A DNA stretch of 64,000 nucleotides from a bacterium (GTDB lineage: Bacteria; Oederibacteriota; CAKKQC01), in the NCBI GenBank assembly GCA_919901855.1, contig CAKKQC010000001.1:1-64000 (forward strand). Direction: 5' to 3'. Each line of letters opens with the position of its first letter. Position 1 is the first letter of the stretch. Shown piece by piece: positions 44,295 to 51,867 of the stretch. Below the pieces are notes generated by a model that ran no database searches, had not been told where the DNA came from, and saw nothing but the letters and a program-made list of their open reading frames with translations. The position numbers and the translations under genes are program-made.

Positions 44295-45469
44295 TGCGGC
44301 TCCTGTGGACCCTCGCGCTGGTGCCGGCGCTCGCCGCGGCGGGGACGTCGCCGATCAACGTCCTCAACAAGGTCGAACCGACGCGGACGCAGTCCATCGG
44401 CGGCGCGGGAGTCGCGATCGGCGTCGACCCCACGCTGGTCTGGATCAACCCGGCCGCGGCCGTGCACTGCGACGGGGCGTCGCTCACCATGGAGGGCCAG
44501 CAGGGCTTCTTCCGCGAGACCACCGGACAGGCCCTGTGGGCGACCCCGCTTCGCGGGGGGGTCGTCTTCGCCGGCGCCCTCTACTACGACGCCGGGACGG
44601 CCAAGATCGCGGACTCGACCGGAGCCCTGCGGAGCTACGACCTCCAGCAGGACTTCGCGGGCATGATCGGGTACGCGGCTCCGATCTCGAAGACCGTGTC
44701 GTCGGGCGTGACGCTCCAGTGGCTCCGCAGCGAGCTGTTCAACCGCTCTTCGAGTTCGCTCAACGGCGACGGCGGCGTCCAGATCGCGATCAGCCGCTAC
44801 CTCAAGGTCGGATTCGCGCTCCAGCACGTGGGCACGAAGCTCACGTACCTCAACCACGACATCGATCTGCCCACGACGGCGCGGGTTGGAGTCGCACTCG
44901 GCATGCGGCCGGCCGAGCTCCTGCCCTTCATGGGATCGAAGGACACGCTCGTCGCCGTCCTGGACGCCGTCCAGCCCGTGGTGGAAAAGAAAGCTTACTG
45001 GAAGACGGGCATTGAATACCGTTGGCAACGGCTCATCGCGCTCCGGGCCGGGGCCAACGGCGGAGGCCGCGTGGAGCTCTCGAACTACGCCGCCGGGTTC
45101 GGGCTGCGGTTCGGCCGGTTCCGGCTGGACTACGGAATCCGGTTCGGCCATGCGTTCAGCAACCCGCAGACGCTTTCGCTGACCGTCGCCCTCCCGTCCC
45201 TCGGGGCCTCCGCGCCGGCGCCGGCCGCATCGCTCTCGCCGGCCGCGCCCGGGCCGTCCGCCCCGCCACAGTACGGCGGGCCGACCCTGCCGGTGGAGCC
45301 GGAGGAGTTGGCCCTGCCGACGGAACCCGAGCCCACCGGGACGCCGGAGACCACCCAGGTGGCGCCGCCGCCCGTGCCGCCCGCGCCGCGGTCGGACGAG
45401 GGCGGGCTCATCGACGACCTCAACCGCCAGCTCGACGAGCTTATTCACAAGGGCTCGTCGGGAAAGTAG
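44294..45469 (+). CDS. PorV/PorQ-like outer-membrane protein of cassette 3
   Basis: A 391-residue predicted outer-membrane barrel, paralogue of the genes at 19650 and 32705. Signal peptide, then 'LNKVEPTRTQSIGGAGVAIG' and 'DPTLVWINPAA', barrel strands ending 'YGIRFGHAFSNPQTLSLTVA', a proline/glutamate-rich linker of about 70 residues and the terminal motif 'LIDDLNRQLDEL' like that of the cassette 2 copy. The ATG shares one base with the stop of giant gene 3 (TGATG). Suggested role: outer-membrane shuttle or anchor for the giant protein, by analogy with PorV. Confidence 0.83.
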   Translation: MRLLWTLALVPALAAAGTSPINVLNKVEPTRTQSIGGAGVAIGVDPTLVWINPAAAVHCDGASLTMEGQQGFFRETTGQALWATPLRGGVVFAGALYYDAGTAKIADSTGALRSYDLQQDFAGMIGYAAPISKTVSSGVTLQWLRSELFNRSSSSLNGDGGVQIAISRYLKVGFALQHVGTKLTYLNHDIDLPTTARVGVALGMRPAELLPFMGSKDTLVAVLDAVQPVVEKKAYWKTGIEYRWQRLIALRAGANGGGRVELSNYAAGFGLRFGRFRLDYGIRFGHAFSNPQTLSLTVALPSLGASAPAPAASLSPAAPGPSAPPQYGGPTLPVEPEELALPTEPEPTGTPETTQVAPPPVPPAPRSDEGGLIDDLNRQLDELIHKGSSGK

Positions 45470-45477
45470 CCAACGGC

Positions 45478-46467
45478 GTGGGCGGCGCGATCCCGGCGCT
45501 GTCCCTCGTTCTCGCGATTCTAAACCCGTCTCCCGCCCGGACCGACGACACGTTCGTCACCCCGTCGCTGCGATGCTCGGGCGGCTGGACGGACAACGCG
45601 AACGGCGGCGTGGACGATCCGACGGCCGGGCGGCCGCCCGTCCCCGCCCCGTTCGTCCTCGTCGAGCCGGGGATCCGGATCGGCGACAGGCCGGTCCCCC
45701 GGGTCCAGGCCGGCGCCGGGTACCGGGCCGGCGTAGAGCGGTACCGCGCGGCCGGCGACGAGAACGCCTTCGCCCACCGGGTTGATGGGACAGTCACGGT
45801 CGAGCCGGTAGGGCCGGCCTGGACCGCCGAGGGGTCATGGGATCGCAAGGACTACCCCGCCGCGCACGGGGCGCTCTCGTACCGGGCGGGACGCGGCGGG
45901 ATCTCGGCCTCCCTGCCGCTCGATGGGGACCTCGGCACGATGGCAACCGCGGGCTGGGCTCTCACGCAGTGGCGGTGGCCCGGCGACCGGTATCCGGTGG
46001 GTGACGGCTCCGCAACGGCGGGGCGCGCCGACCTCACGAACCGGGGTTCGGTCGGCATCCGCCGGCGGCTTGGGAGTCGCGTCGTCGCCGGCCTCCAGGC
46101 GCTCTGGGCGCAGAACCGGAGCCGCGCGCTCGGAGCCGGGCCCGCCGGCCTCCGCGAGCGGTTCTCGTGGGCCGGCCCCGGCGCCATCGTCTCGGCCGGC
46201 GTCGCGCCCTCGGGGTGCACGATCCTGACGGTGGCCGCGCAGGTGCAGTCGCGCGGCTACCGGGACTGGATCGCGGGGACCCCGCCCGCCCGCGTGACCG
46301 GCCAGGCGCTCGCGCTCGCGGCCTCGGGGTCCTGGGCCTGCACCCGGCTCGTCTCGGTCGTCGCGGACTACGCGTACCTGCGCCACGATGCCGCCGACCC
46401 CGCCCTGCGGCTGCGCGCCCAGCGCGTGAGCCTCGGGGTCCGCATCGCCCCGCGGCTTCCCCTGTAA
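45478..46467 (+). CDS. Predicted outer-membrane beta-barrel protein
   Basis: A 329-residue exported protein of no recognised family. After a signal peptide ('GGAIPALSLVLAILNPSPAR') the sequence is a series of amphipathic strands rich in Gly, Trp, Tyr and Arg ('VQAGAGYRAGVERYRA', 'WTAEGSWDRKDYPA', 'VSVVADYAYLRHDA', 'RVSLGVRIAPRLPL'), typical of barrel proteins. The likely start is GTG at 45478, 8 bases after the PorV-like stop with GGGAAAG upstream. It ends the cassette 3 operon and has no equivalent in the other cassettes. Confidence 0.65.
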   Translation: MGGAIPALSLVLAILNPSPARTDDTFVTPSLRCSGGWTDNANGGVDDPTAGRPPVPAPFVLVEPGIRIGDRPVPRVQAGAGYRAGVERYRAAGDENAFAHRVDGTVTVEPVGPAWTAEGSWDRKDYPAAHGALSYRAGRGGISASLPLDGDLGTMATAGWALTQWRWPGDRYPVGDGSATAGRADLTNRGSVGIRRRLGSRVVAGLQALWAQNRSRALGAGPAGLRERFSWAGPGAIVSAGVAPSGCTILTVAAQVQSRGYRDWIAGTPPARVTGQALALAASGSWACTRLVSVVADYAYLRHDAADPALRLRAQRVSLGVRIAPRLPL

Positions 46468-46472
46468 CGCGC

Positions 46473-46518
46473 TTGCAGGAAACAGCCCGGTGCGGGATAG
46501 TATACGTATATGTATATC
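46473..46518 (+). promoter_or_regulatory. Promoter and AT-rich palindrome before the AbiEi gene
   Basis: -35 TTGCAG (46473-46478), 17-base spacer, -10 GATAGT (46496-46501). It is followed by the perfect palindrome TATACGTATA (46501-46510) and TGTATATC. AbiEi-type antitoxins repress their own operon, so the palindrome, unusual in this GC-rich DNA, is a candidate operator. Confidence 0.5.
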
Positions 46519-46541
46519 AGACCTAACCGGGCGTGGACGCC

Positions 46542-47129
46542 ATGGACCTGAGCCGCCTCGAGCGGATCCGCGCGAAACCGTGGTTCACGGCGGCCGACGC
46601 CGCGCGCGCGCTGGGCCTCCGCCGGGCGTCGGCCCGCGTCGCCGTATCGCGATGGTGCCGGCGCGGCCTCCTCCACCGGCTGAAGCACGACTTCTACGTC
46701 TACGCGCCCGACTGGTCGTCGCGGTCGATCGAGGAGCGGTTCCGGATCGCGGCGTTCCTGCGCGTGCCCTCCTACGTCTCGCTCCAGACCGCGCTCGGAT
46801 ACCACGGGGTCTCCACCCAGGTCCAGCGCGACGTCGTCGAAAGCGTGTGCCTGCGCCGGCCCAGCCGCCACCGGGCGGGAGGAGCTGAGTTCCGGTTCCA
46901 CAAGACCCGGCCGGCCCTGTTCGGGGGCTTCACGCGGGAGGACGGGTTCTTCATAGCCACCCCGGAGAAGGCCCTCGTCGACGCCGTGCATCTCACGCAA
47001 TGGGGATCGTACGCGCTGGATGCGGCGGCCCTGTCCCTGCGCCGGTTCGATCGCGGGAAACTGCTCGCCGCCCTTCGTCCGTATCCGCGGCAGACGGCGG
47101 ATGCCGTGAGATCCCTATGCAGGATTTGA
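46542..47129 (+). CDS. AbiEi-family antitoxin (type IV toxin-antitoxin)
   Basis: A 195-residue protein with an N-terminal winged helix-turn-helix ('FTAADAARALGLRRASARVA', 'LLHRLKHDFYVYAPDW') and the AbiEi C-terminal region ('PSYVSLQTALGYHG', 'FFIATPEKALVDAVHL'). AbiEi proteins repress their operon and counter an AbiEii nucleotidyltransferase, which is encoded next with a 13-base overlap. ATG at 46542 is chosen; a GTG at 46533 is in frame. Confidence 0.9.
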   Translation: MDLSRLERIRAKPWFTAADAARALGLRRASARVAVSRWCRRGLLHRLKHDFYVYAPDWSSRSIEERFRIAAFLRVPSYVSLQTALGYHGVSTQVQRDVVESVCLRRPSRHRAGGAEFRFHKTRPALFGGFTREDGFFIATPEKALVDAVHLTQWGSYALDAAALSLRRFDRGKLLAALRPYPRQTADAVRSLCRI

Positions 47130-47794
47130 TCGCGCAGGAACGCTTCGAGATGGCCGTCCTCGAGACGCTGCACAGCGCGCAATTGCTCCCGCGGCTCATC
47201 TTCACCGGCGGGACCATGCTCCGGCTGTGCCACGGCCTGGGCCGGTATTCGGTGGACCTGGACTTCTGGACCCCGCCCCGGACCGCCCCCGTCCGCCTGT
47301 ACGCGGCCCTGCACCGGGCGCTCGCGGCCCGGTACACGATCCGGGACGCGGCCAACAAGCGGTTCACGCTCCTGTTCGAGCTCAGGAGCCCGGACGCGCC
47401 CCGGGCGCTCAAGGTCGAGGTCCGGAAGGACGTCCCCCGGGTGCACACCGAGCCCGCCCTCGCGTACAGCATCCACTGGCCCCGGCAGGTGCTCGTGACC
47501 TCCGTCGCCCTGCCCGACTTCATGCGCCGGAAGGCGGACGCCTTCCTCGCCCGACGGGAGATCCGGGACGCCTTCGACATTGAACACATGCTCAAACGGG
47601 GCGTGCCCGTCGTCGAGACCCCGGCACGGGCCCGCGCCCTGCTGGCGGCCCTCGGGTCGCTGACGCGCGCGGATTACACCGTGAAGCTGGGCTCCCTCCT
47701 CGAACCCGCACTCCGCCGATACTACGTCCGCGAGAACTTCGTCCTGCTCGCGGGCACCCTTCGGCAGACCGCCGCGAACGCCAGGGCCCGGTGA
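47117..47794 (+). CDS. AbiEii-family nucleotidyltransferase toxin
   Basis: A 225-residue AbiEii-type toxin. The nucleotidyltransferase signature is intact: 'FTGGTMLRLCHGLGRYSVDL' continuing 'DF', i.e. GGT...S-x-DLDF, plus 'DFMRRKADAFLARREIRDAF' with the Lys and 'RDAFDIEHM' motif of the family. Members can transfer nucleotides to tRNA or other targets and halt growth, acting in phage defence or plasmid maintenance. The start lies inside the antitoxin gene, which ensures coupled synthesis. Confidence 0.9.
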   Translation: MQDLIAQERFEMAVLETLHSAQLLPRLIFTGGTMLRLCHGLGRYSVDLDFWTPPRTAPVRLYAALHRALAARYTIRDAANKRFTLLFELRSPDAPRALKVEVRKDVPRVHTEPALAYSIHWPRQVLVTSVALPDFMRRKADAFLARREIRDAFDIEHMLKRGVPVVETPARARALLAALGSLTRADYTVKLGSLLEPALRRYYVRENFVLLAGTLRQTAANARAR

Positions 47795-47822
47795 CGCCGC
47801 CCAAGGGCGCGGGGCCTTGGAG

Positions 47823-47828
47823 TACGAT
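47823..47828 (+). promoter_or_regulatory. -10 element for tsaD (leaderless)
   Basis: TACGAT followed by 6 bases (AGGCGG) and then the GTG at 47835, in the 40-base gap after the toxin gene. Supports the GTG as the true start. Confidence 0.5.
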
Positions 47829-47834
47829 AGGCGG

Positions 47835-48878
47835 GTGATCATTCTCGGGATCGAATCGTCATGTGATGAGACCGCGGCCGCGGTCGTGACCGACGGCCCC
47901 CGCGGCCCCCGTCTGCTCTCCAGTGTCGTCGCCTCCCAGATGGCCGTCCACCGCCCCTACGGCGGCGTCGTCCCCGAGCTCGCGTCGCGCAGCCACATCC
48001 GGTTCATCACCGAGGTCATAGAGGGCGCCATCAAGCGTTCCCGCGTGTCCCTGGGCAGGATCGACGCCGTGGCCGCCACCGCCGGACCCGGCCTGCCGGG
48101 CTCCCTGCTCGTGGGGCTGACGGCGGGCAAGGCGATGGCGTTCCTGCTGGCCAAGCCGTTCATCGCAGTCAACCACACCGAGGCGCACATCTACTCGGCC
48201 TTCCTCGGGGAGCCGGGCCTCCGGCCGCCCCTGCTCGCGCTCGTGGCCTCGGGCGGCCACACGGAGCTGATCGCGATGCCGAAGATCGGCGTCTTCCGGA
48301 TCCTGGGCCGCACCCGCGACGACGCCGCGGGCGAGGCCTACGACAAGGTGGGCAAGCTGCTGGGGCTCGGGTACCCCGGCGGGCCCGGGGTCGAACGGCT
48401 CGCCCGGGGCGCCCGCACGGCGACCCGCCTGCCGGTGGCGCACATGAAGGACGGGAGCCTCGACTTCTCGTTCTCGGGGCTCAAGACCGCGGTGCGGCTC
48501 GCTGTCCCGGCGACGAAGGGGCGGGCGGCCCGGGCCGCGCTGGCCGCCGGGTTCGAGCGCGCGGTCGAGGAGGCGCTCGCCGGCCGGGCGCGGGACGCCC
48601 TGCGATCGACGAAGGCCAGGACGCTCGTCCTCGCGGGCGGCGTAGCCGCCAACGGGGCCCTGCGCGACCGGCTCAGGGCGATGACCGCCGAGCTGGGCGT
48701 CCGGCTCGTGGTGCCGGCCCCAGCGCTCTGCACCGACAACGCCGCCATGATCGCGGCCGCCGGCTGGTTCCTGGCGAAGCGGCGCCGGTTCTCGCCGCTG
48801 GACACCCCCGCCGACTCCGGCTGGGAGGCCGGGGGGGCCGTTCCCTCGAATCCCCGCCCTGTGGAGGCCCACGCATGA
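47835..48878 (+). CDS. tsaD: tRNA N6-adenosine threonylcarbamoyltransferase TsaD
   Basis: A 347-residue TsaD/Kae1 protein that transfers threonylcarbamoyl to A37 of ANN-decoding tRNAs. Evidence: 'ILGIESSCDETAAAVV', 'YGGVVPELASRSH', the metal-binding HxxxH in 'VNHTEAHIYSAFL', 'LVASGGHTEL', 'DDAAGEAYDKVGKLLGLGYP', 'FSFSGLKTAV', 'AGGVAANGALR' and 'CTDNAAMIAAAG'. GTG at 47835 is chosen from homology and the upstream -10. Overlaps the next gene by 4 bases (ATGA). Confidence 0.97.
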   Translation: MIILGIESSCDETAAAVVTDGPRGPRLLSSVVASQMAVHRPYGGVVPELASRSHIRFITEVIEGAIKRSRVSLGRIDAVAATAGPGLPGSLLVGLTAGKAMAFLLAKPFIAVNHTEAHIYSAFLGEPGLRPPLLALVASGGHTELIAMPKIGVFRILGRTRDDAAGEAYDKVGKLLGLGYPGGPGVERLARGARTATRLPVAHMKDGSLDFSFSGLKTAVRLAVPATKGRAARAALAAGFERAVEEALAGRARDALRSTKARTLVLAGGVAANGALRDRLRAMTAELGVRLVVPAPALCTDNAAMIAAAGWFLAKRRRFSPLDTPADSGWEAGGAVPSNPRPVEAHA

Positions 48879-49597
48879 AGACGCCCGAGATCTCGGTCGT
48901 CGTCCCCGTCTACAACGAATGCCGGAGGCTCCCGGAGGCGCTCGCCCAGGTCGCCCGGGCGCCGTTCACGAAGGAGGTCATCGTCGTCGACGACGCCTCC
49001 ACGGACGGCACCCGCCAGTGGCTGAAGAAGTTCGAGTCCGGGCGGGCCCGCGTCGCCAACCTGCCCCGCGAGGCCGTCCGGGTCGCCTACCACGCCCGCA
49101 ACCAGGGCAAGGGCGCGGCCCTGCGCACGGGATTCGCGCTCGCACGAGGCCGGTTCATCGTCATCCAGGACGCAGACCTCGAGTACGATCCCGCGGACTG
49201 GCCCCAGCTCCTCGCTCCCCTCCAGGCCGGCCGGGCGGACGTCGTGTACGGCACCCGGCTCGCGGGCGGCGGCGCCCACCGCGTCCACCTCTTCTGGCAC
49301 TCGCTCGGGAACGGGTTCCTGACCCTGGTCTCGAACATGTGCACCAACCTCAACCTGACCGACATGGAGACGGGATCGAAGGCGTTCCGCCGGGACCTCG
49401 TCCGGCGGTTCCGGATCAAGTCCAACCGGTTCGGGATCGAGCCGGAGCTGACGGCCAAGTTCGCGCGGCTCGGGTGCCGGATCTACGAGGTCCCCGTTTC
49501 GTACCACGGCCGCACGTACGCGCAGGGAAAGAAGATCACGTGGCGCGACGGGCTGGCGGCCTTCTGGCACATCGTCCGGTTCCGGCTCTTGGACTGA
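48875..49597 (+). CDS. Glycosyltransferase family 2, dolichyl/polyprenyl-phosphate mannose synthase-like
   Basis: A 240-residue GT-A enzyme without membrane helices. 'ISVVVPVYNE', 'VIVVDDASTDGTRQWL', 'NQGKGAALRTGF', the metal-binding 'VIQDADLEYDP', and 'GSKAFRRDLVRRF' through 'FGIEPELTAKFARLGCRIYE' match the DPM1/GtrB-like group, which loads sugar onto a lipid phosphate for use outside the membrane. The sugar and acceptor cannot be read from sequence. Coupled to tsaD by a 4-base overlap. Confidence 0.92.
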   Translation: MKTPEISVVVPVYNECRRLPEALAQVARAPFTKEVIVVDDASTDGTRQWLKKFESGRARVANLPREAVRVAYHARNQGKGAALRTGFALARGRFIVIQDADLEYDPADWPQLLAPLQAGRADVVYGTRLAGGGAHRVHLFWHSLGNGFLTLVSNMCTNLNLTDMETGSKAFRRDLVRRFRIKSNRFGIEPELTAKFARLGCRIYEVPVSYHGRTYAQGKKITWRDGLAAFWHIVRFRLLD

Positions 49598-49617
49598 CCG
49601 GCCCAGTGTGGTATCGT
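49589..49617 (+). promoter_or_regulatory. Sigma-70-type promoter of the purine phosphorylase operon
   Basis: -35 TTGGAC (49589-49594), 17-base spacer, -10 TATCGT (49612-49617), then 13 bases to the ATG at 49631. The -35 lies in the last codons of the glycosyltransferase gene. Confidence 0.6.
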
Positions 49618-49630
49618 CGGACAATCCTCC

Positions 49631-50470
49631 ATGAGTGACGCACCGCCCCTTTTCGACCGGATTCAGGCGGCCGCCGCCGCGGTTAGGTCGCGCGCGGCCA
49701 TGACCCCCGATCTGGCCATCATCCTCGGCACCGGGCTGGGCGGGCTGGGCCGCGAAATCACGGTCAAGGCCGAGATCCCGTACGGCGACATCCCGGGCTT
49801 CGTCAAGTCCACGGTCGAGTCGCACGCCGGCAAGCTCCTGCTTGGCACCCTCGAGGGACGTTCCGTCGTGGCGATGTCCGGCCGGTTCCACCGGTACGAG
49901 GGCTACTCGATGGCCGAGATCACGTTCCCCGTCCGCGTCATGCGGGCGCTGGGGGCGCAGACACTCGTCGTGTCCAACATCGCCGGGGGCGTCAACCGGC
50001 ACTTCGCGCCCGGCGACCTCATGGTCATCGAGGACCACCTCAACCTCATGGGCGACAACCCCCTGATCGGGCCCCACGACGAGAGGCTCGGGGGACGGTG
50101 GCCGGACCTCTGCCGGTGCTACGACCCCTCGCTGCACCGGATGGTCCTCGACCTCGGCCGCGCCGCGGGGCTCCGGATGCAGACCGGCGTGTACGCCGCG
50201 ATGACCGGCCCCTCGCTCGAGACCGCGGCCGAGTACCGGATGCTGGAACGCATCGGGGCGGACGCCATCGGAATGTCCACGGTCCCCGAGGTGCTCGTGG
50301 CCCGCCACGGCGGGATGCGGGTCCTGGGCGTCTCGGTCATCACCGACGTCTGCGTCGCGGACGCGCTCCAGCCGGCTGACGTCGGGGAGATCATCCGGAT
50401 CGCGACGGAGACGGAACCCGGACTCACGAAACTCATGAGAGCGGCCATCGCCACGATGGGCAAGACGTAG
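49631..50470 (+). CDS. Purine-nucleoside phosphorylase family protein (possible MTA phosphorylase)
   Basis: A 279-residue trimeric-type PNP that cleaves purine nucleosides with phosphate. Seen: 'IILGTGLGGLG', 'SGRFHRYEGYS', 'VVSNIAGGVNRHFAPGDLM', 'TGPSLETAAEYRML' (the purine-contacting Glu is present) and 'GMSTVPEVLVARH'. The residue equivalent to Asn243 of human PNP, which selects 6-oxopurines, is Asp (D239 in 'VITDVCVADAL'), a change that favours 6-aminopurines. With mtnA two genes downstream, methylthioadenosine is a plausible substrate. That specificity is inference; family membership is firm. Confidence 0.92.
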   Translation: MSDAPPLFDRIQAAAAAVRSRAAMTPDLAIILGTGLGGLGREITVKAEIPYGDIPGFVKSTVESHAGKLLLGTLEGRSVVAMSGRFHRYEGYSMAEITFPVRVMRALGAQTLVVSNIAGGVNRHFAPGDLMVIEDHLNLMGDNPLIGPHDERLGGRWPDLCRCYDPSLHRMVLDLGRAAGLRMQTGVYAAMTGPSLETAAEYRMLERIGADAIGMSTVPEVLVARHGGMRVLGVSVITDVCVADALQPADVGEIIRIATETEPGLTKLMRAAIATMGKT

Positions 50471-50484
50471 AGGAGGCAGGCAAC

Positions 50485-50766
50485 ATGGCAAAGCAGTACA
50501 AGAATTACATGGAGCAGGTCGTCGAGAAGGCGCTCGGCGAGTACCTGAAGCAGGAACACGAGATGTGCACGTGCGAACAGTGCGCCGCCGACATGGCCGC
50601 GATGACGCTGAACCAGCTCAAGCCGCACTACGCGACGACGATCCGGGGCGCGGCGTTCCTCGAATCAGAGCAGAAGAACCTGGAGTTCGTGGTCAAGGTG
50701 GTGTCGGCGATCAAGGCCGCCTCGGAGAAGGTCAAGCAGAACCCGCGGCACCCGCTCAAGAAGTAA
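50485..50766 (+). CDS. comFB: ComFB-family zinc protein
   Basis: A 93-residue protein matching late-competence ComFB: 'YKNYMEQVVEKALGEYL', then the Cys cluster 'MCTCEQCAADMAAMTLNQL' (CxCxxC, probable zinc site) and 'LKPHYATT'. ComFB proteins of other bacteria have been reported to bind cyclic dinucleotides and to affect motility or competence. It has a strong AGAGGAGG ribosome site and sits between the phosphorylase and mtnA genes, where a link to nucleotide salvage is not obvious. Confidence 0.88.
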   Translation: MAKQYKNYMEQVVEKALGEYLKQEHEMCTCEQCAADMAAMTLNQLKPHYATTIRGAAFLESEQKNLEFVVKVVSAIKAASEKVKQNPRHPLKK

Positions 50767-50774
50767 ATATTCTC

Positions 50775-51815
50775 TTGAGCCGAATCGTTCCGCTCCGGTT
50801 CGCGGGGTCCTCGCTCCGCGTCCTCGACCAGCTCGCCCTGCCCGCCCGCGAGCGCTGGATCGCCTGCCATACCGCCGGCGACGTCGCCCGCGCGATCCGG
50901 GACATGAACGTGCGCGGCGCCCCCGCCATTGGCATCGCCGCGGCGTACGGGCTCGCGCTGGCGGCCCGGCGATCCCGGGCCCGCACCGTGTCCGCCCTCC
51001 TGAGCGACGTCGGCCGCGCGGGGTCACGGCTGGTGCAGGCACGGCCCACGGCCGTCAACCTCGCGTGGGCGGTGAACCGGATCATCTCGGAGGCCCGGGG
51101 CCTGGGCGCCCCGACGCCCGCGGCCCTCCGCGCCTTCGTCACGGCCCAGGCGCACGCGATCGAGCGCGAGGACCGGGCCGCGAATCTCCGCATGGGCCGC
51201 CTCGGCGCCGCCCTGATCCGGAAGCGGATGGACGTCCTCACCCACTGCAACACCGGCGCGCTGGCGACCGGGGGCCACGGCACCGCGCTCGGCGTGATCC
51301 GGACCGCGCATGCGCTCGGCCGGATCCGGAAGGTGTACGTGGACGAGACCCGCCCGTACCTCCAGGGCGCGCGACTCACGGCGTGGGAGCTCCAGCGCGA
51401 CCACATCCCCTTCGTCCTGATCACGGACAGCATGGCCGCCCACTTCATGGCGCTCGGCGGAATCGGGGCCGTGCTCGTGGGCGCCGACCGGATCACGCGC
51501 CGGGGCGACGTGGCCAACAAGATCGGGACCTACGCGCTGGCCATCCTCGCGCGGGCGCACCGGATCCCCTTCTACGTCGTGGCGCCCACCTCGACGCTGG
51601 ACCTGGCCCTGCGGCGGGGCCGGGACATCGTCATCGAGGAGCGGAGCGCGGACGAGGTCGTACGGATCGCGGGAACGCGGATCGCGCCGGCCGGCGTCCG
51701 GGCCGCGCACCCCGCGTTCGACGTGACCCCCGGAACCCTCGTCACGGCCATCGTCACCGAGGCCGGCATCGCGCGCCCGCCATATGCAGCGTCCCTGCCC
51801 CGCCTGTTGGGGTAA
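50775..51815 (+). CDS. mtnA: Methylthioribose-1-phosphate isomerase MtnA
   Basis: A 346-residue enzyme of methionine salvage converting 5-methylthioribose 1-phosphate to 5-methylthioribulose 1-phosphate. Family marks: 'LRVLDQLALP', 'MNVRGAPAIGIAAAYG', catalytic C158 in 'THCNTGALATGGHGTALG', 'VDETRPYLQGARLTAWEL', 'ITDSMAA' and catalytic D238 in 'VGADRITRRGDVANKIGTY'. No ATG or GTG is suitably placed; TTG at 50775 fits the homologous N-terminus and follows the comFB stop by 8 bases. The phosphorylase upstream would make its substrate if it acts on MTA. Confidence 0.93.
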   Translation: MSRIVPLRFAGSSLRVLDQLALPARERWIACHTAGDVARAIRDMNVRGAPAIGIAAAYGLALAARRSRARTVSALLSDVGRAGSRLVQARPTAVNLAWAVNRIISEARGLGAPTPAALRAFVTAQAHAIEREDRAANLRMGRLGAALIRKRMDVLTHCNTGALATGGHGTALGVIRTAHALGRIRKVYVDETRPYLQGARLTAWELQRDHIPFVLITDSMAAHFMALGGIGAVLVGADRITRRGDVANKIGTYALAILARAHRIPFYVVAPTSTLDLALRRGRDIVIEERSADEVVRIAGTRIAPAGVRAAHPAFDVTPGTLVTAIVTEAGIARPPYAASLPRLLG

Positions 51816-51862
51816 AATATCCCCGGTCTTCAACATCCCGACATTCCACGACTCGAAGGAGG
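51813..51862 (+). promoter_or_regulatory. -10 element and ribosome site of the ompA-like gene
   Basis: TAAAAT (51813-51818), overlapping the mtnA stop and flanked by GGGG and CCCC, gives a leader of roughly 43 bases. A strong AAGGAGG (51856-51862) precedes the ATG at 51868. This gene therefore has a classical leader, unlike many others here. Confidence 0.5.
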
Positions 51863-51867
51863 CAACG

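Noticed and set aside
11671-46467. Calling the locus a complete type IX secretion system
   Set aside because: Only PorV-like proteins and cargo-like C-terminal domains are present; no SprA, PorU or PorK/L/M/N gene lies in the window.
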